Assembly (NCBI GenBank): GCA_900320765.1
Contig: ONTN01000015.1
Coordinates: 1 to 20,565 of the forward strand
Direction of reading: 5' to 3'
Length of the DNA: 20,565 bases
Source: an uncultured Eubacteriales bacterium
Lineage (GTDB): Bacteria; Bacillota; Clostridia; Oscillospirales; Oscillospiraceae
Shown here: in pieces, positions 7,046 to 15,420 of the stretch
Layout of the letters: each line of letters opens with the position of its first letter
How positions within the stretch are numbered: the first letter of the stretch is position 1
Program-made: the position numbers and the translations under genes
The notes under the pieces: generated by a model
What the model saw: only the letters and a program-made list of their open reading frames with translations
Database searches by the model: none
Told to the model about the DNA's origin: nothing

Positions 7046-9901
7046 TTATTCCTGCTGGTACATCTGATAGGGGTGCGTCTCGAAATATTCCCTCAGCACC
7101 TCGCCGGTCCTACTGCCCTCAGCCGCGGCGCATTCCTCGGGCGTGCCGGTGAATACCACCCTGCCGCCGCCGTCGCCCCCGTCGGGCCCGAGGTCGATTA
7201 TGTGGTCGGCGCATTTAATAACGTCGAGGTTGTGCTCGATGATAACTATCGTGTTGCCCTGGTCGCAGAGCCTGCCGAGCACCTCGAGCAGGCGGGAGAC
7301 GTCGTCCGTATGAAGTCCCGTGGTCGGCTCGTCCAGTACGTAGATCGTCCTGCCCGTGGCGGGTCTCAGAAGCTCGGTCGCGAGCTTTACCCTCTGCGCC
7401 TCGCCGCCCGAGAGGGTCGTCGACGGCTGGCCGAGCCTGATATACCCCAGGCCGACCTCCTGCAGGGTCTTGACCTTCCCGTATATCTTCGGAAGATTCT
7501 CGAAGAAGTCCACCGCCTCGTCCACCGTCATCTCAAGGACCTCGCTGATGTTCTTATTCTTATACTTCACCTCAAGCGTCTCGCGGTTATATCTCTTCCC
7601 CTTGCACACCTCGCAGGGGACGTAGATATCCGGCAAAAAGTGCATCTCTATTTTTATAAGCCCGTCGCCGGAGCAGGCCTCGCAGCGGCCGCCCTTCGTG
7701 TTGAAGCTGAAGCGCCCCGCCCCGTAGCCTCTCTCCCTCGCCTCGGTTGTCGAGGCGAAGAGCTCGCGGACGTCGTTGAAAAGCCCCGTGTAGGTCGCGG
7801 GATTTGAGCGCGGCGTCCTGCCTATCGGGCTCTGGTCGATCTGGATTATCTTATCAAGCTCCTCGAGCCCGCGCATCTCCGTATGCCGTCCCGGTCTTAA
7901 GTGCGCCCTGTTAAGCTCTGCGGCGAGGGTTTTGTAAATAACCTCGTTCACAAGGCTCGACTTGCCCGAGCCGGAAACTCCGGTGACGCAGGTCATAGCC
8001 CCGAGCGGGATATCGACGTCGATATTTTTGAGGTTATTCTCCCTCGCGCCTATGACCGAAAGCTTTTTGCCCGAGCCCGGCCTGCGGTATTTCGGTACGG
8101 GCACGTACTTTTTCCCGCTCAAATACTGCCCCGTTATGCTCTCCGGGCAGTTTTTGATATCCTCCGGCGTGCCTGCGAAAACGAGCCTGCCCCCGTTCAC
8201 TCCCGCTCCCGGCCCGATATCCACGAGGTAATCGGCGGCAAGCATCGTATCCTCGTCGTGCTCCACCACGATGAGAGTGTTTCCGAGGTCTCTCAGATCC
8301 AAAAGCGCCTTTAAAAGCTTCGCGTTGTCCGCCTGATGCAGGCCGATTGAGGGCTCGTCCAAAATATACAGAACGCCGACGAGGGACGAGCCTATCTGCG
8401 TCGCGAGCCTGATTCTCTGGCTCTCTCCGCCGGAGAGGGAGCCCGCGGCGCGGCTCAGCGTCAGGTACTGGAGGCCTACGCTTCTGAGAAAGCCGAGGCG
8501 AGATTTGATCTCCTTCAGTATATTTTCGGCAATCATAGCGCTCTGCGAGGTGAGCGACAGCCCTTCCATAAACTCAGCCGCCGCCGAGATCGAAAGGTCG
8601 CAGAACTCGGAGATGTTCTTCCCGCCTACGGTAACGGCGAGCATCTCCGGCTTCAGCCTTCTGCCCTTGCATTCCGGGCATTGGCATTCGGACATATACT
8701 GCTCCAGCTCCTGCCTCATGCTCTGGCTCTGCGTCTCCCTGTATCTGCGCTCAAGGTTGTTTATTATCCCCTCAAAGGCCTGGGAGAAGGTGCCCGTTCC
8801 CCTCGCGGTATCGTATTTAAGCGTCAGCTTTTCGCCCTTCGTGCCGTAGAGAATAACGTCGAGCACATCCTCGGGCAGGTCGCGCACGGGCGTCGTCAGC
8901 TTGAAGTGGTACTTCTTCGCGAGGGCGTCGAAATACATAAGCGCGATCGAATCGGTCTTTGTCTTTCCCCAGCCGGAGGCTTGAATCGCCCCGTCCATTA
9001 TCGAGAGAGACTTGTTAGGGATGATGATATCCCTGTCCACCATAAGCTGAGTGCCGAGGCCGCCGCACTTCGGGCAGGCTCCGCGGGGATTGTTGAATGA
9101 GAACGAGCGGGGCGCAAGCTCCTCTATCGAAATGCCGCAGTCCTCGCAGGCGTAGTTCTGGCTGAAGGTAAGCTCCCTTCCCTCGTCGACAAGGTCGATC
9201 TTGACGACCCCGCCCGCGAGGGCGAGGGCAGTCTCAAGGCTGTCCGTCAGCCTCTTTATGATCCCGTATTTTATCACGAGGCGGTCGACCACGATCTCGA
9301 TATCGTGCTTCTTGTTCTTATCGAGTTTAATCTCCTCGCCGAGGTCGTAGCTGATCCCGTCCACCCTCGCGCGGACGTAGCCGGACTTCTTCGCGTCCTC
9401 CAAAAGCTTCTGATGCTCGCCCTTCCTGCCCCTGACTATCGGGGCGAGGATCTGTATCCTGACAGCGTCGCCGAGCTCCATTATCTGATCGGACATCTGA
9501 TCCACCGTCTGCTGCTTTATCTCCTTGCCGCATTTCGGGCAGTGCGGAACGCCCACCCTCGCCCAGAGAAGGCGCAGGTAGTCGTAGATCTCCGTCACCG
9601 TTCCGACCGTGGAGCGGGGGTTCGCGTTCGTCGTCTTCTGATCTATCGAGATGGCAGGGCTCAGCCCCTCGATAAAGTCTACGTCAGGCTTCTCCATCTG
9701 CCCGAGGAACATCCTTGCGTAGGACGAGAGGCTTTCCACATACCTTCTCTGCCCCTCGGCGTATATCGTCTCAAAGGCGAGGGACGATTTTCCCGAGCCG
9801 GAGAGGCCGGTAAAAACCGTGAGCTTGTCCCTCGGTATCTCAACGTCTATATTCTTAAGGTTGTTCTCCCGCGCTCCCTTTACGAATATCCTGTCAGCCA
9901 C
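7046..9901 (-). CDS. uvrA: Excinuclease ABC subunit A (UvrA)
   Basis: The product has 951 residues, full length for UvrA, the damage-recognition ATPase of nucleotide excision repair that loads UvrB. Two ABC modules are visible: Walker A GLSGSGKSS (residues 32-40) and GVSGSGKSS in the second half. Signature motifs are LSGGESQRIRLATQ and LSGGEAQRVKLATE. Walker B motifs are LDEPSIGLH and LDEPTTGLH. Zinc modules CEDC...CPKC (about 255-283) and CEAC...CEVC are intact. The start is GTG at 9901 with GGGAGGGG upstream; a good sigma-A promoter lies at 9937-9965. It is transcribed alone, without uvrB or uvrC nearby. Confidence 0.98.
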   Translation of the reverse strand: MADRIFVKGARENNLKNIDVEIPRDKLTVFTGLSGSGKSSLAFETIYAEGQRRYVESLSSYARMFLGQMEKPDVDFIEGLSPAISIDQKTTNANPRSTVGTVTEIYDYLRLLWARVGVPHCPKCGKEIKQQTVDQMSDQIMELGDAVRIQILAPIVRGRKGEHQKLLEDAKKSGYVRARVDGISYDLGEEIKLDKNKKHDIEIVVDRLVIKYGIIKRLTDSLETALALAGGVVKIDLVDEGRELTFSQNYACEDCGISIEELAPRSFSFNNPRGACPKCGGLGTQLMVDRDIIIPNKSLSIMDGAIQASGWGKTKTDSIALMYFDALAKKYHFKLTTPVRDLPEDVLDVILYGTKGEKLTLKYDTARGTGTFSQAFEGIINNLERRYRETQSQSMRQELEQYMSECQCPECKGRRLKPEMLAVTVGGKNISEFCDLSISAAAEFMEGLSLTSQSAMIAENILKEIKSRLGFLRSVGLQYLTLSRAAGSLSGGESQRIRLATQIGSSLVGVLYILDEPSIGLHQADNAKLLKALLDLRDLGNTLIVVEHDEDTMLAADYLVDIGPGAGVNGGRLVFAGTPEDIKNCPESITGQYLSGKKYVPVPKYRRPGSGKKLSVIGARENNLKNIDVDIPLGAMTCVTGVSGSGKSSLVNEVIYKTLAAELNRAHLRPGRHTEMRGLEELDKIIQIDQSPIGRTPRSNPATYTGLFNDVRELFASTTEARERGYGAGRFSFNTKGGRCEACSGDGLIKIEMHFLPDIYVPCEVCKGKRYNRETLEVKYKNKNISEVLEMTVDEAVDFFENLPKIYGKVKTLQEVGLGYIRLGQPSTTLSGGEAQRVKLATELLRPATGRTIYVLDEPTTGLHTDDVSRLLEVLGRLCDQGNTIVIIEHNLDVIKCADHIIDLGPDGGDGGGRVVFTGTPEECAAAEGSRTGEVLREYFETHPYQMYQQE

Positions 9902-9936
9902 GGAAAATCCCCTCCCTTTCGTGAATTTGAGTAAAT

Positions 9937-9965
9937 ATTATATCACACTTTCGCGCCCTCTTCAA
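9937..9965 (-). promoter_or_regulatory. Sigma-A promoter of uvrA
   Basis: On the minus strand, -35 TTGAAG (9960-9965), a 17-bp spacer and -10 TATAAT (9937-9942) with an upstream TG (extended -10). This is a near-consensus promoter 35 bp before the uvrA start. No clear LexA box is seen around it. Confidence 0.85.
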
Positions 9966-10017
9966 CTGAAAAAAGCAGCAGAAATTGAGCCCCCGTATCG
10001 GGGGCTCAATTTCTGCT
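9966..10017 (-). terminator. Rho-independent terminator of the surface protein gene
   Basis: A perfect 18-bp stem (9977-9994 with 10000-10017) has a 5-nt loop. On the minus strand it is followed by a run of six T (complement of the A-run near 9969-9974). It sits 9 bp after the stop of the GLUG-repeat gene and abuts the uvrA promoter. Confidence 0.93.
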
Positions 10018-10026
10018 TGAATGCGT

Positions 10027-13002
10027 TTATTTTTTCTTTCTCGTCATAAGCGCGGCTAACACGACTCCGGCCGCAGAAACCGCAGCGAGGACTATCCAAA
10101 GCCACGTAAGCCTATGATCTCCCGTATCGGGGATCGGGTCAAGCGGGGTATCCGGGTCCTCGATGTCCGTTTCCGCGGGCTCCTCGGGCTGGGCAGGCTC
10201 TTCCGGCTCGGTCGGCTCCTCCGGCTGGGCAGGTTCCTCCGGCTGGGCAGGCTCCTCCGGCTGGGCAGGCTCTTCGGGCTCGGTCGGCTTCTCCGGCTCG
10301 GTCGGCTCCTCAGGCTGCACGGGCTCCTCGGGCTCGGTCGGCGCGGGGATCGGCAGCCAGTTTGCATCGAGGGTGATACTGTCATACACGGGGTCGGTGA
10401 AATCGTATTTTTCGCCGTTAAGGCTCCACCCCGTAAACAGGTAGCCCGCCAGCTCGCTCGTCTCCTCAGAAGCGGTATCGCCGTAAGGCACGTGCTGGTC
10501 TGCGGCGGGGGTGCCGCCGTTTGAGTTGAAGGTCACGACGGGCTCGATGAGAATATGCTTTCTCAGCGTTCCGTCCGGCACGTAGATTATGGCGGCTCCC
10601 GGATCGACGTCGCGCTTTGCCTCGCTGCCGCTGCCGGACGAAGCGGGGTCGCTCGCCGCGGAAGCGGCGGTGGCCGTAAGCTCGCCCCCGTCGCGGCTGA
10701 CCGTGATGATGAGCCTGCCCTTCTTGACCCAGGTATTCTCATTCTCCTTCGGCTCGACGAGCTCATAGCCGCCGTTTACGACGCCGGAGGCGGTGATATT
10801 CTCATCTTCGTCCACTCCGTCGGTTACCTCGGTATCGCGGGACGCCTTAACGACGAAGTAGTCAGGCGTAGTATAGCCCGAGATTGTGACCGCTGTGACG
10901 GCCTCGCCGTCAGAGGTGTTCACGCGCCCGAAAAAGGCGCCCGCTGCGCTGCGGCCGTAGAGCACGGGAGCGGCGACGCAGCCTGTAACCGTGACGTCGT
11001 CAGCCACGGAAGCGTTCGGATTCGCGCCGAGGTCGCCCCAGAAGCCTCCGGCGTATTCGCCGCCGACCTCGCAGTTTGAAACGCAGCTTTCAAAAGTGCC
11101 GCGGTAGCCGAAGCCTACGAAGCCGCCCGCCTCACCCTCGGCGGAGTAGACGGCGCCGTTTGCCTTACAGCTTCTGCAGACAAGGTTTGCGTCTACGGTA
11201 TTCGGCGTGGCTCCGCTTGCGTAGTCCGCGCCGGCAAAGCCAACGAAGCCGCCGGCCGAGCTGACTGCCGAAAGCGTGACCGTGGCGGTGCAGCTTGCGA
11301 GCGTAACGGTGCTTGCATTCTTGCCGTTTACATATCCCTCGTTCCATAGCGAGCCCAAAAAGCCGCCTATGGCGCGGCTCTCGGACGAGGTCGCGGAGAG
11401 GTCGATCGTGCCCGACGCAGTCGAGCTTGAGATCGAGACGGAGGCAGGGTCGTAGCTGTTCGCTGCGACGGCGCCGACGAAGCCGCCTACGTAGAGCGCC
11501 TTGCCCTTTGCCGAGATATCGACCTTATCGGCGGAGCAGGAGGTGAAGTTTGCGAGGGTAACGTAGCCCGCGAAGCCTCCGATATTGTCAAATGCGGCGG
11601 AATCGCTCTCGCCCGTGATCTTCACGCCGGAGACTGAGCAGGGCTCTCCCGCCGCTCCGAATTCGGAATGGAACGTGTGACCGACGAAGCCGCCCACGCT
11701 GTGCATTCTGGCGCCGCCGGTTATACTCACGTTCTCAGCCCTGCAGCCCGAGCAGTTCATAAAGTTCGATACCCCGGAGAAGCCTCCGGCCACGTCTATA
11801 ATGCCCGCTCCGATGATCGTAACGTCGGAAACAGAGCAGTTTGCAACCTCGGTCACGACGTTATTGGGAATATTCGTTGTGTACCACACGTCGCCGTAAA
11901 GTCCGGCGCAGCCGTTTATCCTGCCCTTGCTCTCGATATATATCTTTTCAGCCGAGCAGTCCTTTATCATCGCTCCCGTTCTGACGTAGCCCAGAAGTCC
12001 GCCCACGTCTCTCGCCGCAATGGCGTTGTTCGCGCTCTCCGTGCCGGTAAACTCGGCGCCGTACTCGTTTTTGTCGCTCTTGACCGTGCAACCCTCTATC
12101 GCCGCGCCGTAATCGTAGCCGGAGATACCGCCGACGGCGTAAAAGCGCCGGGCGGTGAACATAAGGTCGGTAACGTGGCAGTTTTTGACCTCGCCGCGGA
12201 CTGTGCCGATAAGGCCTCCGCTCTGCTGCAGGAGTCCGGCGGGATGGGTCATCGTTACAGAGCTTACCCTGCAGTTTTTAACGGACGAGGTGGGATAGGC
12301 GTAGCCCACGAGGCCGCCCACGTTTACCATCTTCTCCGTTTCGGAAAGTGAAAGCTCAATGCCGCTCACTTCGCAGCTCTCCACGCTGCCGTTTAAAATG
12401 CACACAAGGGCTCCGAAGCGGGGCTTTGTCAGGCTTCCCGTGACATTCTCAAGCTTCAGATTCTTTACCGCAGCTCCCTCTGCCACGGACTTGAAAAGGC
12501 CGGTGCCCTGATCGTCGAAGCTCTCAAAGGCGAGGTTTTTTATCGTGTGCCCCTGCCCGTCGAAGGTTCCCGCGAAATCGACGGCGCGATAGTCCTCCGC
12601 CGCGCTCGTCCACTTCTCTCCCTCGAGGTCGAGGTCAGCCTCAAGCTTTACCGTTTTGCCCGCGTAGTCGGTCTTGGCCACCGTCTCATCGCCGACGGTG
12701 ACGTCTCCCTGCGTGAGCTTTGAAAACTCCCTCAGCTCCTCCGCCGTGCGTATGTAAAGCGTCTCCGCGTCGGCGTCGTACCAGGAATAGGGCGTTCCGC
12801 CCTCTTCCACGGGCTCCTCGGGGTCAGAAGGCTCTGCCGGCTCGGCGGGCTCGGCGTTATCGCCCGCGGGCTCCTCCCCCGTTTCAAAGGCGGCGGTCTC
12901 AGCCTCCTCCGTCTCCTCGGCAAGAGCAGCGAAGGGCATAGCTCCAACGCAGAGCATAAGGGCGAGTATTACCGCAACTATCGATCTTGCGCTGTGTTTC
13001 AT
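10027..13002 (-). CDS. Large GLUG-repeat surface protein with a sortase-type anchor
   Basis: The product has 991 residues. A signal peptide (residues 1 to about 29, ending AALA) is followed by an acidic Glu/Pro stretch. Next comes FAGTFDGQGHTIKNLAF, the usual entry to GLUG domains, then about 14 repeats that begin GG(F/L)xG and contain spaced Cys residues, probably a beta-helical fold. A Listeria-Bacteroides repeat follows (VTFNSNGGTPAADQHVPYGD to ITLDANW), then PEEP(A/T)(Q/E) hexads. The C-terminus has IPDTG (957-961), a hydrophobic helix and TRKKK: a variant LPXTG cell-wall sorting signal. It is likely a wall-anchored adhesin or surface-layer-type protein; no catalytic domain is visible. 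ATG at 13002 has AAGGAG upstream. It is monocistronic, with its own terminator. Confidence 0.9.
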   Translation of the reverse strand: MKHSARSIVAVILALMLCVGAMPFAALAEETEEAETAAFETGEEPAGDNAEPAEPAEPSDPEEPVEEGGTPYSWYDADAETLYIRTAEELREFSKLTQGDVTVGDETVAKTDYAGKTVKLEADLDLEGEKWTSAAEDYRAVDFAGTFDGQGHTIKNLAFESFDDQGTGLFKSVAEGAAVKNLKLENVTGSLTKPRFGALVCILNGSVESCEVSGIELSLSETEKMVNVGGLVGYAYPTSSVKNCRVSSVTMTHPAGLLQQSGGLIGTVRGEVKNCHVTDLMFTARRFYAVGGISGYDYGAAIEGCTVKSDKNEYGAEFTGTESANNAIAARDVGGLLGYVRTGAMIKDCSAEKIYIESKGRINGCAGLYGDVWYTTNIPNNVVTEVANCSVSDVTIIGAGIIDVAGGFSGVSNFMNCSGCRAENVSITGGARMHSVGGFVGHTFHSEFGAAGEPCSVSGVKITGESDSAAFDNIGGFAGYVTLANFTSCSADKVDISAKGKALYVGGFVGAVAANSYDPASVSISSSTASGTIDLSATSSESRAIGGFLGSLWNEGYVNGKNASTVTLASCTATVTLSAVSSAGGFVGFAGADYASGATPNTVDANLVCRSCKANGAVYSAEGEAGGFVGFGYRGTFESCVSNCEVGGEYAGGFWGDLGANPNASVADDVTVTGCVAAPVLYGRSAAGAFFGRVNTSDGEAVTAVTISGYTTPDYFVVKASRDTEVTDGVDEDENITASGVVNGGYELVEPKENENTWVKKGRLIITVSRDGGELTATAASAASDPASSGSGSEAKRDVDPGAAIIYVPDGTLRKHILIEPVVTFNSNGGTPAADQHVPYGDTASEETSELAGYLFTGWSLNGEKYDFTDPVYDSITLDANWLPIPAPTEPEEPVQPEEPTEPEKPTEPEEPAQPEEPAQPEEPAQPEEPTEPEEPAQPEEPAETDIEDPDTPLDPIPDTGDHRLTWLWIVLAAVSAAGVVLAALMTRKKK
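10172..10349 (-). repeat. Tandem 18-bp repeats encoding PEEPAQ/PTEPEE hexads
   Basis: About ten 18-bp units encode the Pro/Glu stalk between the beta-grasp repeat and the wall-anchor motif. Several PEEPAQ units are nearly identical in DNA, which favours copy-number change and assembly collapse. Confidence 0.85.
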
Positions 13003-13056
13003 ATCCTTCTCCTTTCAAATAAAAGGGACGTTTGCACTTTATCAAGCGTAATATAC

Positions 13057-13079
13057 CACTTTTACGTTACGTAAAGTGT
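13057..13079. promoter_or_regulatory. Palindrome upstream of the surface protein gene (candidate operator)
   Basis: TTTACGTTACGTAAA (13061-13075) is a perfect 15-bp palindrome about a central T, extended by CAC and GTG at the edges. A further CACTTTA half-site lies at 13035-13041. A possible minus-strand -10, TATATT (complement of 13050-13055), is adjacent, but no good -35 is present, which fits a regulated promoter. Confidence 0.4.
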
Positions 13080-13138
13080 AACTTTTCTGTAAATAATCCG
13101 CGTATTTCGGCGTAAAATCTTATTGCTCCATATGGCTA

Positions 13139-13167
13139 TTGCAAAATTCCGGCATAAATGGTATAAT
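13139..13167 (+). promoter_or_regulatory. Sigma-A promoter of murA
   Basis: -35 TTGCAA (13139-13144), a 17-bp spacer, and -10 TATAAT (13162-13167). The start codon is 103 bp further on, leaving a 5' leader of about 95 nt in which I see no recognised structure. Confidence 0.85.
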
Positions 13168-13270
13168 ACATCTTAATTATAGTGAATAATTATGCTGACC
13201 GGCCGCGATCCGGGGCATACTATTCTTATAACCAGCACACGGCTTCATTTTAACCAAGGAAGGTGAGCCT

Positions 13271-14569
13271 TTGAACAAGTACGTGATAAGGGGCGGCAGG
13301 CCGCTGAAGGGGCAAATCGAGATATCCGGCGCGAAAAACGCCGCTGTCGCTATGATCCCCGCCGCTATTCTCGTTGACGGCGTATGCCGTATCGAGAACA
13401 TTCCCCAGATATCCGACGCTGTTATCCAGCTCAGCATACTGAAAAGCCTCGGCGCGGACGTCCGCGCCGTTACCGAGCATACGATGGACATCGACTGCAC
13501 CGGGATACAGAGCGCGGTGGCCGACCTCGATCTGATGCAGAAGCTCCGCGCCTCATATTACCTCATCGGCGCCCTTTTGGGCAAGTTCGGCGAGGCGACG
13601 GTCGCGCTGCCGGGCGGCTGCAATTTCGGCGGCGTCCGTCCGATCGACCAGCACATCAAGGGCTTCACGGCCATGGGCGCTGAGGTAGAGGTCAAGAACG
13701 GCCTCGTTATAGCCAGGGCCGAGGGCGGAAAGCTCCGCGGCGCGAACATTTACCTCGACGTGGTCTCCGTCGGAGCCACGATAAATCTTATGCTTGCCGC
13801 CGTCCTCGCCCGCGGAAGAACGGTCATTGAGAACGCCGCCCGCGAGCCGCATATAGTCGACGTGGCAAACTTCCTAAACTCCATGGGCGCCGATATCCGC
13901 GGCGCCGGAACGAACGTTATAAAGATCCGCGGGGTGGAGCGCCTTTCCGGCGGCTTCTACTCCATCATTCCCGACCAGATCGAGGCGGGCACCTATATGG
14001 CCGCCGTCGCAGGAACGGGCGGGGAGCTCCTTATAAAGAACGTGATACCGAAGCACCTTAACTGCATCTCCTCCAAGCTTGAGGAGATGGGCGTAGAGGT
14101 CATCGAGGGCGAGGACTGCGTTCTCGTCCGCCGCCGCGGCCCGCTTCGCCGCGCAAACCTGAAAACTCAGCCCTATCCCGGCTTCCCCACCGATATGCAG
14201 CCCCAGATGACCACCGTGCTCGCCCTCGCGAAGGGCACGAGCCGCGTCACAGAGGGCGTATGGGACAACAGGTATAAGTACGTCGACGAGCTCGCGAAGA
14301 TGGGAGCGACCATCAGAGTGGACGGACGCACCGCCATCGTGGACGGCGTCGATCACCTGACCGGGGCTCATATAAAGGCGTGGGATCTCCGCGCCGGAGC
14401 CGCCATGGTCATCGCCGGGCTCTGCGCCGACGGAGTAACGGATATCGAGGGCATTGAATATATCGAGCGCGGGTATGAAAACCTCATTGAAAAGCTGACC
14501 GCCGTAGGCGCGGACATCAAATTCGTCGAGGATACCGAGCCCGAGGAGACAGTTAAAAGAGCCGTGTGA
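13271..14569 (+). CDS. murA: UDP-N-acetylglucosamine 1-carboxyvinyltransferase (MurA)
   Basis: The product has 432 residues, the usual length. It transfers enolpyruvate from PEP to UDP-GlcNAc, the first committed step of peptidoglycan synthesis in the cytoplasm. The motif SGAKNAA carries Lys22, and PGGCNFGGVRPIDQH carries the catalytic Cys117, so the fosfomycin target cysteine is kept. The C-terminal half has QIEAGTYM, FPTDMQPQ and DLRAGAAMVIAGL, all typical. The start is TTG at 13271, chosen because it gives LNKYVIRGG and follows AAGGAAGGTGAG; no ATG fits. It has its own promoter (13139-13167) and a strong terminator after the stop. Confidence 0.96.
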   Translation: MNKYVIRGGRPLKGQIEISGAKNAAVAMIPAAILVDGVCRIENIPQISDAVIQLSILKSLGADVRAVTEHTMDIDCTGIQSAVADLDLMQKLRASYYLIGALLGKFGEATVALPGGCNFGGVRPIDQHIKGFTAMGAEVEVKNGLVIARAEGGKLRGANIYLDVVSVGATINLMLAAVLARGRTVIENAAREPHIVDVANFLNSMGADIRGAGTNVIKIRGVERLSGGFYSIIPDQIEAGTYMAAVAGTGGELLIKNVIPKHLNCISSKLEEMGVEVIEGEDCVLVRRRGPLRRANLKTQPYPGFPTDMQPQMTTVLALAKGTSRVTEGVWDNRYKYVDELAKMGATIRVDGRTAIVDGVDHLTGAHIKAWDLRAGAAMVIAGLCADGVTDIEGIEYIERGYENLIEKLTAVGADIKFVEDTEPEETVKRAV

Positions 14570-14577
14570 AACATTGT

Positions 14578-14611
14578 GCAGGGGAAAATTTGCCTTTTCC
14601 CCTGCTTTTTT
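14578..14611 (+). terminator. Rho-independent terminator after murA
   Basis: A perfect 11-bp stem GCAGGGGAAAA / TTTTCCCCTGC (14578-14588, 14595-14605) with a 6-nt loop, then a seven-T tract containing 14606-14611. It ends only 9 bp before the rlmH start. Confidence 0.93.
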
Positions 14612-14620
14612 GGAATACTT

Positions 14621-15103
14621 ATGCTGGAAATAACGATAATCGCCGTCGGCAAGATGAAGGAAAAATTCTATATTGACGCGGCCTCGGAGTATTTAAAGCG
14701 CCTCGGGGCTTACGCCCGTGTCGCGGTAACGGAGCTTCCGGAGGCGAGGCGGCCCGATTCCCCCTCCCCCGCGGAGACTGCCGCCGCCATGGAGCGCGAG
14801 GCGGACGCCATATTTGCCGCCGTTCCTAAGGGCGCGGCTCTCATCTCGATGTGCGTTGAGGGGCGGGAGATGACGAGCGAGGAGTTTTCCCGCGAGCTTG
14901 AGACTCTGGCGTCCTCCGGCTTTTCAAAGCTCTGCTTCGTTATCGGCGGGTCGGACGGGCTTTCGCAGAGGGTCAAGTCGGCCTCGCGCATAAGGCTCAG
15001 TATGAGCCGGATGACGCTGCCGCACCATCTCGCGCGCGTTATGCTTCTTGAGCAGCTTTACCGCGCGATGAATATATCGAGCGGCGGAAAATATCATAAA
15101 TAG
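14621..15103 (+). CDS. rlmH: 23S rRNA (pseudouridine1915-N3)-methyltransferase RlmH
   Basis: The product has 160 residues, full length for this SPOUT-class enzyme, which methylates pseudouridine 1915 of 23S rRNA helix 69 using SAM. It starts MLEITIIAVGKMKEKFY, as the family does, and has the knot motif FVIGGSDGLS (106-115), then LSMSRMTLPHHLARVMLLEQLYRA and a C-terminal GGKYHK (often YH at this place). ATG 14621 is chosen because longer frames run into the murA terminator hairpin. The ribosome binding site is weak (GGA). There is no room for a promoter between the terminator and the start. It heads a tight cluster with the DUF2007-like and mutase genes. Confidence 0.95.
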   Translation: MLEITIIAVGKMKEKFYIDAASEYLKRLGAYARVAVTELPEARRPDSPSPAETAAAMEREADAIFAAVPKGAALISMCVEGREMTSEEFSRELETLASSGFSKLCFVIGGSDGLSQRVKSASRIRLSMSRMTLPHHLARVMLLEQLYRAMNISSGGKYHK

Positions 15104-15113
15104 GGTGATTTTT

Positions 15114-15419
15114 ATGGACTGGCATATTGAAAGGGAAAAAGGCGTTATCGGAGACTGGCCGACCGGAGAGGACGGCGAGGCGGTAGCCCCTGCGTTTCTT
15201 ACCCACATATCGGGAAACGCTCTCGATATCGGCCTCACGCAGAGCCTTCTCACCTCCTTCGGGATACCTATGGTCTTCCGCTTTCCGAACAACGGAGAAC
15301 TCGGCTCGGTGATTCTCGGCCACGCCGGCGGCGGAACGGACGTTTACGTCCCCGAAACGCTTCTTGAGGACGCGAAAAACATTATAAATACTGAAAATAT
15401 AATCGAGGAGGAGATATAA
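15114..15419 (+). CDS. DUF2007-like putative signal-transducing small protein
   Basis: The product has 101 residues from ATG 15114, which has AGGGTGA upstream; a GTG at 15105 lies within that site and is less likely. The C-terminal part, FGIPMVFRFP...DVYVPETLLEDAKNII, matches the shape of DUF2007 (a small ferredoxin-like fold, GlnB-like, often annotated as putative signal-transducing protein). The preceding ALDIGLTQSLLTSFGIP resembles the 'EAELVKSLLESYGIP' helix of that family. Its function is unknown. It lies 10 bp after rlmH and 1 bp before the mutase gene, so it is surely cotranscribed and may be coupled to the latter. Confidence 0.7.
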   Translation: MDWHIEREKGVIGDWPTGEDGEAVAPAFLTHISGNALDIGLTQSLLTSFGIPMVFRFPNNGELGSVILGHAGGGTDVYVPETLLEDAKNIINTENIIEEEI

Positions 15420-15420
15420 A

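Noticed and set aside
9902..9965. LexA box in the uvrA promoter
   Set aside because: I looked for the Gram-positive GAAC-N4-GTTC type box around the promoter and found none.
10172..10349. Regularly spaced repeats that could suggest a CRISPR array
   Set aside because: The units are contiguous 18-bp coding repeats in frame with the surface protein, without unique spacers.
10114..10524. Plus-strand frames rich in Gly/Leu/Arg or Gly/Ser/Trp repeats
   Set aside because: They are antisense readings of the PEEP hexad repeats of the surface protein.
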